From Oscillospiraceae bacterium (GTDB taxonomy: Bacteria; Bacillota; Clostridia; Oscillospirales; Ruminococcaceae), in the NCBI GenBank assembly GCA_021201135.1, contig JAJQGT010000011.1, forward strand, positions 62,001 to 126,000: a stretch of 64,000 nucleotides of DNA, written 5' to 3'. Both the position numbers and the translations under genes were made by a program. This document shows positions 58,613 through 64,000 of the stretch, piece after piece. How positions within the stretch are numbered: the first letter of the stretch is position 1; each line of letters starts with the position of its first letter. The notes beneath the pieces were generated by a model. That model saw nothing but the letters and a program-made list of their open reading frames with translations, made no database searches and was not told the DNA's origin.

Positions 58613-60502
58613 TCAGTTAACCCTTGTGGGAGTATTCCGACAAATCTCGTACTCCCCTTTCTTCAAGTCAATCGTGACAGTTGTGCCGTCCGAGAATACG
58701 GTGCGCTGTTTATTGTAATCCCCGTCCGAGAACTCGTGGCGGAGCATTTCACACTTGGCGACCTGCTCCTGCAAATCTGTGACCACCCGACAACGGGCGA
58801 TTTCCTCGTCAAGGCGCTTCTCGGCTTCGCTGTCGAAGGCTCCGTCGGTGTTGGGGTAGGCTCCATCCCTGTCGAGATATGGAGCTCCCGCATTCAAAAG
58901 AGCATAGAGCATATAGTCCTCCGAGTCCGTCTTGTCCATGAACCACGGGAGTATCATGCAGTCGTGATAGACGAGATTGAAGAGCGGAACGGGAATGCCT
59001 CGCCGGGGACTTCCGGGGCTCTGAAGCATGAAGTCATACGGTCCGTAGTGGCAGAAGACGAGAGATTTCATAGCCCAGTCCGAGCACTCCTCACTGCTCG
59101 GGAGAATCCCCTTTGACCAAAGATAATTGAAACATGCGCCGCGGTATTCAAGGCATTCTTTACGGGTCATCCGGTGCCTCGGATGGGCGCATTCGTCCGG
59201 CTCATTGCAGGTGAAGACATCGAGGTATGATGCCTGCAAACGGATGCCGTGACTGAGCACCTCCTCGAAGTTGCGCTTGACGTAATATGGAGCCTGAGTG
59301 GCGCAGAGATAGTTCTGCTTTCCTCCCGCCCAGACGGACATCTCGAAGACCGAGCCATCGGGAGCGTGGAGTGCGAACTCTTTGTCATAGGTTTCGGCGT
59401 CCATGTAGTAGTCACGGTACTGGTCGTGAAGCCCGAAGAGATAGCCGCAGTCGTGAATCGTGTCCGAGAGCTCTTTGAATCCTTCCCAACCGCCCGCTTC
59501 GGGACATGCAGGAAGGTAGTCGGGATGCTTATTGTCATAACCCGGTGCGCCCCAACCGTCGAGGTGGAGGTAAAGCTTCGGGACGCCTTTACTGTGATAT
59601 CTCTGAATCTCAAGAGCTCGGGCATGGAACGGGACGACAGAGTCGTTGCTTTCGGTGTTGTCTTTGTCAAAATATCTCGAATCGGGCGAAACGTGCTTCT
59701 TGATGCCCTTGTGGACAATCACCGAGCCGATGAGCTCGTCGACAATAGGATTGCGCGCCGCCTTCTCACGAAGAGACGTAAGAAGCCCCGTCTCGATGGC
59801 ATAGGCACGATATATCTTGCACAAGTCGTTATAGTCGCAGTCATCACGAAAAATATAGCGGATGCTCCGGCGATATGAAAGCTCGCCGAGGCTCGGGAGA
59901 AAGTAGGCTCCGACATGGGTGTATGGACCGCCTGCCGGATGGTCGACATAGTAGCCGCCGTCCCACGGGGTCTCGCAGATGGCGATATAGCCGCAGGTGT
60001 CCTCAATCTGACCGAACCACGGCATATAGGCGCCCGAGGAGCAGAACTGACCGTCGAACGGGAGCTTATTAACCTCATTTTCCCAAGTGTTCGGAATCAG
60101 GAGCCCCTGCAAAACCGGCATCACGGTGTAGGCGGTGTCGCTGTTCTTTTCAAAATCGAAGTAGCCGGGATAGAGAATTTTTTCGAACTCAAGAGCGCCC
60201 TCGCCCGGAATCAGCTCGAACCGGACAGTCTGCGTCGAGGTTTCAATCCACGCAAGAGTCTCGAAAGAGAAGCCGAAATCGTGCCATTCATAGTGAGACA
60301 GAATCCCCTCGCCCACGCCGCTTCTATAAGGCTCGTGGCGGATTTCGTCGGCGGTGATGAACGGCAAGGCTGTGCCGTCTTTCAGGATAAAGCCCGGTCG
60401 GAAGGACTCCGACTGTTGCCAGATGTGCTCCGGGGTCTCTATCGTGTAGAGCAAAGTTTCGGGGTTCAGGGATAATTTAATTGTTGACGCTGTAATCTGC
60501 AT
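58613..60502 (-). CDS. GH129/GH101-related glycoside hydrolase
   Basis: 629 residues from ATG 60502 (GGGAGG 8-13 bases upstream). Central TIM-barrel motifs LYLHLDGWGAPGYDNKHPDY (nucleophile-type Asp), YLFGLHDQYRDYY and ASYLDVFTCNEPDECAHP match glycosidases related to endo/exo-alpha-N-acetylgalactosaminidases of GH129 and GH101. There is no signal peptide, so it would act on imported mucin-type sugars. Length is very close to the Bifidobacterium GH129 enzyme as I recall it. Follows the HprK-like gene by 17 bases. Confidence 0.8.
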   Translation of the reverse strand: MQITASTIKLSLNPETLLYTIETPEHIWQQSESFRPGFILKDGTALPFITADEIRHEPYRSGVGEGILSHYEWHDFGFSFETLAWIETSTQTVRFELIPGEGALEFEKILYPGYFDFEKNSDTAYTVMPVLQGLLIPNTWENEVNKLPFDGQFCSSGAYMPWFGQIEDTCGYIAICETPWDGGYYVDHPAGGPYTHVGAYFLPSLGELSYRRSIRYIFRDDCDYNDLCKIYRAYAIETGLLTSLREKAARNPIVDELIGSVIVHKGIKKHVSPDSRYFDKDNTESNDSVVPFHARALEIQRYHSKGVPKLYLHLDGWGAPGYDNKHPDYLPACPEAGGWEGFKELSDTIHDCGYLFGLHDQYRDYYMDAETYDKEFALHAPDGSVFEMSVWAGGKQNYLCATQAPYYVKRNFEEVLSHGIRLQASYLDVFTCNEPDECAHPRHRMTRKECLEYRGACFNYLWSKGILPSSEECSDWAMKSLVFCHYGPYDFMLQSPGSPRRGIPVPLFNLVYHDCMILPWFMDKTDSEDYMLYALLNAGAPYLDRDGAYPNTDGAFDSEAEKRLDEEIARCRVVTDLQEQVAKCEMLRHEFSDGDYNKQRTVFSDGTTVTIDLKKGEYEICRNTPTRVN

Positions 60503-60519
60503 TTTTCGTCCTCCCAAAT

Positions 60520-61239
60520 CTATTTATATTTCTCGCCGGTCAGCGCTTCAAAGCTCGTCCTGACGGCGTCCTCGGAGATGTCGCACTCAAGAAGATAAAC
60601 CGGAATCGACGAGACAATCCTGTCAAGAAGCCCGAGCGTCAGAGCCGCCGCTTCAGACTCCTTCGGGAGAAACATCTGCCGCAGAAGGAGCGGCGCCGCA
60701 TCGTCCGGCTTTGCGGGGCGAATTTTGTTCTCAATTCCCCTCTTCATAAAGCAGATTCCCGCCAGGTCAGCGGATTCGTTGCGGTTCCAGCCCTCTTTGC
60801 CGCACCACGGAGTCCCGAAAGCGCGAACCGAGCCGCTCTCCCGGATATAAAAAATCGGCTTATCGCCGTTGATTATCGCCACATTATCGCCGAGATACCT
60901 TCGCCAGAGCCCGACGTGGGTGGATTTGCCCGTCCCGCTCGGAGCGGTGAAGAGGTATGCCCTGTTTTTGTATGAAATGCACGCGCCGTGGAGCATCACG
61001 CGATTGTATTTTGGAAGCCGCGCCGCAATTTCGGAGTATATCTCGTCGCGCTCGAGAAGCTCGTCACAGATATCGGGATTTGCCGCCCGAAGCTCTGAAA
61101 GCCTTTCGTCGCCGACGCTGACCGAAAAATCGGACTCATCACTTTCGGAAAGATAGTCGCGACAGAACCGGCGAAGATAGCCGAAGCGGCTGTGAACCTC
61201 GATGCTAAGCCCTGCGAGAGAGATGGCGATGGTGGGCAT
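60520..61239 (-). CDS. HprK-like kinase-fold protein
   Basis: 239 residues. A P-loop AYLFTAPSGTGKSTHVGLWR and GDNVAIINGDKPIFYI resemble HPr-kinase C-terminal domains; the flanking parts are unlike bifunctional HprK. Such stand-alone proteins often accompany peptide-modification (PqqD-type) clusters, but none is seen here. Operon with the GH129-like gene, suggesting a sugar-linked role. Confidence 0.65.
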   Translation of the reverse strand: MPTIAISLAGLSIEVHSRFGYLRRFCRDYLSESDESDFSVSVGDERLSELRAANPDICDELLERDEIYSEIAARLPKYNRVMLHGACISYKNRAYLFTAPSGTGKSTHVGLWRRYLGDNVAIINGDKPIFYIRESGSVRAFGTPWCGKEGWNRNESADLAGICFMKRGIENKIRPAKPDDAAPLLLRQMFLPKESEAAALTLGLLDRIVSSIPVYLLECDISEDAVRTSFEALTGEKYK

Positions 61240-61276
61240 GTAATCACGCTTCTTTCCTGAAAGATTTACTGAAATG

Positions 61277-61305
61277 ATTGTAGCATATTATTTGTGGGGT
61301 GTCAA
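61277..61305 (-). promoter_or_regulatory. Promoter of the HprK-like/GH129 operon
   Basis: Minus strand: TTGACA, 17 bases, TACAAT. Confidence 0.7.
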
Positions 61306-61476
61306 GGGGAGAGATACATATTTCCCATGCTGTCACTTTCTTTTCTATACAACGGTTTCTCCACCCTATTACACCGTTTTTCGCATTCATTCTCAAATAA
61401 AAATTTCCACTAATAACGCCGCGAGCTTCGCAAATAATATCCTTGCAAGCGAGAATTAAGTTTTTGTTTGTAAGAA

Positions 61477-61520
61477 TTGCACGGCATAGTTGGTGGCTGT
61501 CGTTACCGACTATGGTGCAA
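61477..61520 (+). promoter_or_regulatory. Stem-loop in the SASP leader
   Basis: TTGCAC(GG)CATAGTTGGT pairs with ACCGACTATGGTGCAA: 16 pairs with a GG bulge and a 10-base loop, 10 bases before AAAGGAG. Possible mRNA stabiliser or translational switch in the spore. The 300-base gap 61240-61539 otherwise holds only the HprK operon promoter. Confidence 0.55.
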
Positions 61521-61539
61521 CCAAAAAAGGAGATATAAT

Positions 61540-61728
61540 ATGAAGGGTATTACAAGCGACCAGGGCAGACAGACTCTTGAAAAGTTCAAGATTGAGGCTG
61601 CCAACGAGGTCGGAGTTAATCTTAAGAACGGTTATAACGGCGACCTTACCTCTCGTGAGGCAGGTTCCGTCGGCGGTCAGATGGTCAAAAAGATGATCGA
61701 CGCCTACAAGACCGGTTCCGTAAAGTAA
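61540..61728 (+). CDS. Alpha/beta-type small acid-soluble spore protein
   Basis: 62 residues from ATG 61540 (AAAGGAG upstream). LEKFKIEAANEVGVNLKNGY and DLTSREAGSVGGQMVKKMID are the two SASP signatures; the E-A pair in FKIEAANE is the germination-protease cleavage context. It coats spore DNA. Forespore (sigma-G) expression is expected, but I could not identify a convincing promoter. Confidence 0.94.
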   Translation: MKGITSDQGRQTLEKFKIEAANEVGVNLKNGYNGDLTSREAGSVGGQMVKKMIDAYKTGSVK

Positions 61729-61778
61729 GCTTTACGCTTTAACTTTTTCGAACGGGAGAAATAACTCTCTTTAAACAC

Positions 61779-61816
61779 GATTGCCGTGGAGTAAAATCCG
61801 CGGCAGTCGATTTTTT
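61779..61816 (+). terminator. Terminator of the SASP gene
   Basis: GATTGCCGTGGA/TCCGCGGCAGTC stem, loop GTAAAA, then ATTTTTT. Confidence 0.8.
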
Positions 61817-61936
61817 GGTCGAAAAATCTCGCAAAGATACGAAAAACATCTTTATTTTTTGCCGAAGATGTGCTATCATATACATAAGCCTTATAGAACT
61901 TGTTCCGAATCTTCGGATATGAAAGGACGGCACTAC

Positions 61937-63112
61937 ATGAAAAAAGGAAAAAGGATTGATTACGCATCATTCAAAAAGAAAGCCTCGAGAATAAGGTACG
62001 GAAATCTTGCTCTTCTCCTGGCGATAGTTCTTATCATCATTGCGATTATCTGCGTATCATGCTCCGGCTCAAAAAAGAGCGACGAAGAAAAAAACAATAA
62101 CGATACTACGGAAAATCAGGACGGAACCGTGACAGACATTATTGAGGACGAAGCGGATCCCGAAGCGAGCACAACATCCGACCCGACTCAGCAGAGCTCA
62201 TATCTCTTCAAATCCGTGACCGTATCTTCAAGCGAAGTCGGTTCCGGGCATCTGGTTCTCGTCAACAACAATATCGCACTTCTTAATGAAGTCAACGAGG
62301 ACGAGCTTGTTATCGTAAGAGAATACAAGAACAGCGCATACTGGGTCAAGGACTATAGCGTTCTGGTTCTCCCTGACACTATGGACGCGTTGAACGAAAT
62401 GCTTCTTGCATTCTACAACGCCACCGGCAACGACAGCGTCATGGTCAGAAGCGGTTATCGTTCGTTCGCATATCAGCAGGAACTTTATGAGGACGAGCTC
62501 AAATCGACCGGAGAGGATTCCTCAACACTCGTCGCACAGGCGGGATACAGTGAGCACCACACCGGCTATGCCATCGACTTCACCACCTACAACGGTAGCT
62601 CCTACAGCGATTTCGACGGAACCGGCGACTATGAGTGGATTATGGAGAACTGCTATAAGTACGGCTTCATCAACCGCTATCCCGACGGCAAGGAATCCAT
62701 CACCCTCATCGACAACGAGCCCTGGCATTTCAGATATGTCGGAATCCCGCATGCACAGGTTATGTATGAATATGACATGTGCCTCGAGGAATATATATCC
62801 TTCATCAAGAACTACACCATCGACTCTGGCTTCCTTCTTGTGAATACGGATGACGACGCACAGTATATCATCTACTACGTTCCGATGTCCGATTCGGACA
62901 CCACGACCATCTATGTTCCGCTGACTGACGACGGCGTTACGGCTTATCCCTATGAGATTTCCGGAAACAATGTTGACGGATTTATCGTGACCGTAACTCT
63001 TAAGGAAGGAACGGGAGTAGTCTCGACCGACGACACCACCACAGAAGACGAGACTTCTGAAGGCGAAACCGAAGAGGCTGAGGGAGCCGAGAACGGCGAA
63101 AGCGAAGAATAA
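61937..63112 (+). CDS. VanY-type D-alanyl-D-alanine carboxypeptidase, membrane-anchored
   Basis: 391 residues from ATG 61937 (AAAGGA 9 bases upstream; ATG 61919 is too far from it). One membrane helix (LALLLAIVLIIIAIICVSC), an acidic linker, then the LD/DD-carboxypeptidase domain with RSGYRSFAYQQELYEDEL, the zinc ligands in YSEHHTGYAIDF and NEPWHFRYVG. The C-terminus has an extra beta-rich module and a Glu/Thr-rich tail. Trims D-Ala from peptidoglycan stems. Confidence 0.88.
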   Translation: MKKGKRIDYASFKKKASRIRYGNLALLLAIVLIIIAIICVSCSGSKKSDEEKNNNDTTENQDGTVTDIIEDEADPEASTTSDPTQQSSYLFKSVTVSSSEVGSGHLVLVNNNIALLNEVNEDELVIVREYKNSAYWVKDYSVLVLPDTMDALNEMLLAFYNATGNDSVMVRSGYRSFAYQQELYEDELKSTGEDSSTLVAQAGYSEHHTGYAIDFTTYNGSSYSDFDGTGDYEWIMENCYKYGFINRYPDGKESITLIDNEPWHFRYVGIPHAQVMYEYDMCLEEYISFIKNYTIDSGFLLVNTDDDAQYIIYYVPMSDSDTTTIYVPLTDDGVTAYPYEISGNNVDGFIVTVTLKEGTGVVSTDDTTTEDETSEGETEEAEGAENGESEE

Positions 63113-63147
63113 TACTCAAAAATCATATCAATCGGAGGTAATTTATA

Positions 63148-63981
63148 ATGGCGGAATGCAGTCACGATTGCTCGTCCTGCTCGCAGAACTGTTCCTCAAG
63201 AACAGAGCCGCAGGACATGCACGTTTCGGCTAACGAATTCTCAAACATTAAAAAAGTAATCGGAGTTGTAAGCGGCAAGGGCGGCGTCGGAAAATCGCTC
63301 GTCACTTCCCTTCTGGCATCCGAATCGCAAAAGCGTGGAAATAAAACCGCAATATTGGATGCGGACATCACCGGTCCCTCGATTCCGAGGGCATTCGGAG
63401 TCACACAGCCCATCACAACCGACGGAAAGTATATAAACCCGTCAGTTTCAAAAGGCGGAATCAAAGTTGTTTCGACCAACCTGCTTTTTGACGACGAGAC
63501 ACAGCCGGTCGTTTGGCGCGGTCCCATCATTGCGGGTGCGGTCAAGCAGTTCTGGAACGAGACCAACTGGGGCGAGGTTGACTATATGTTTGTCGACATG
63601 CCTCCGGGAACGGGCGACGTCCCGCTCACAGTCTTCCAGTCAATCCGGCTCGACGGAATCGTTATCGTCACTTCCCCGCAGGAGCTGGTCAGCATGATAG
63701 TCTCAAAGGCTGTCAACATGGCGGAAATGATGGGCATCCCGATACTCGGAATCATTGAGAACATGAGCTATGTCAAGTGCCCCTGCTGTGGCGAGGAAAT
63801 CAAGGTCTTCGGCGATAGCCACACGGCTAAGATTGCGGAGGAGAACCACCTTCCGCTTCTTGCAAGGCTCCCCTTCGATTCCGAAATCGCCGCTCTTTGC
63901 GACAAGGGCGAAATTGAAAGCTACGAATGTGACGATGTCAAGGCTGCCGCCGACATGATTTTCAGGGCAGTTGCGGACTGA
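63148..63981 (+). CDS. mrp: Mrp/NBP35-family iron-sulfur carrier ATPase
   Basis: 277 residues. A Cys-rich N-terminal extension (CSHDCSSCSQNCSS), Walker A VVSGKGGVGKSLVTSLLASE, ADITGPSIPRAFGV, DMPPGTGDVPLTVFQ and the cluster-binding CPCCGEE. Assembles or carries [4Fe-4S] clusters. Starts 35 bases after the VanY-type gene with its own ribosome binding site. Confidence 0.93.
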   Translation: MAECSHDCSSCSQNCSSRTEPQDMHVSANEFSNIKKVIGVVSGKGGVGKSLVTSLLASESQKRGNKTAILDADITGPSIPRAFGVTQPITTDGKYINPSVSKGGIKVVSTNLLFDDETQPVVWRGPIIAGAVKQFWNETNWGEVDYMFVDMPPGTGDVPLTVFQSIRLDGIVIVTSPQELVSMIVSKAVNMAEMMGIPILGIIENMSYVKCPCCGEEIKVFGDSHTAKIAEENHLPLLARLPFDSEIAALCDKGEIESYECDDVKAAADMIFRAVAD

Positions 63982-64000
63982 TAAAAAGCATAAAAATAAG

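Overview
The window is a stretch of chromosome from an endospore-forming, anaerobic Clostridia-type Firmicute, most likely the Oscillospirales/Ruminococcaceae group. This is inferred from gene content: spoIIR, a SipL-like spore coat gene next to spoIVA, spoVFA-spoVFB (dipicolinate synthase), cwlD, an alpha/beta SASP, an NADP-type gdhA, ECF-transporter S components, a THF riboswitch and an L13 leader. TTG starts, strong AGGAGG ribosome binding sites and consensus TTGACA-17-TATAAT promoters are common. I see no phage, IS element or CRISPR array.

Layout. 1-7.4 kb (minus): addB (runs off the left edge), spoIIR, then an operon of a small membrane protein, recD2, comF and an mreB paralogue. 7.5-10.3 kb (plus): a membrane protein, a frameshifted cwlD, radA. 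10.3-17.9 kb: a ClpC-type ATPase, a 44-residue Cys-rich membrane peptide, folT behind a THF riboswitch, pfkA, and a PASTA-type protein whose kinase domain looks catalytically dead. 18-25.5 kb: cardiolipin synthase, an acetyltransferase, an ABC exporter behind a palindromic operator, gdhA, dtd and an ArsC-like gene. 26-29.7 kb: a DUF3221-like secreted protein and the sipL-like/spoIVA pair. 29.7-34 kb (minus): rpe followed by a divergent RnfD-RnfE-RnfA trio and a DUF4015 protein. 34-35.8 kb: a gene-poor block that I read as an RNA cluster: a ~95-nt small RNA, a ~700-nt RNA with its own consensus promoter and terminator, and a 6S-like RNA, with a DUF1292 gene between. 35.8-43 kb: an XRE regulator, the S-component/GNAT/ruvX/glcK/pepF run, rplM-rpsI, and a HEPN/MNT pair. 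43-52 kb: HAD hydrolase, iron alcohol dehydrogenase, dipicolinate synthase, an accessory patch (GyrI-like, RhuM, peptidase E-like, XRE, an unfamiliar HEXXH protein) and tRNA-Pro. 52-58 kb: an ECF sigma / anti-sigma / FtsX-type ABC operon with three small exported or membrane proteins upstream. 58-64 kb: NifX-domain protein, GH129-like hydrolase with an HprK-like protein, SASP, VanY-type carboxypeptidase and Mrp.

The most unusual items are: (i) the Rnf-like D/E/A trio, which lacks the RnfB, C and G genes and has lost most of the iron-sulfur Cys ligands and the RnfD flavin motif; (ii) the ~700-nt RNA gene, which carries a 13-codon leader ORF; and (iii) a shared promoter motif linking the ECF sigma operon, its small-protein neighbour and a distant DUF3221-like secreted protein. 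Promoters, terminators and RNAs were found by eye, and family assignments rest on recognised motifs without database searches.
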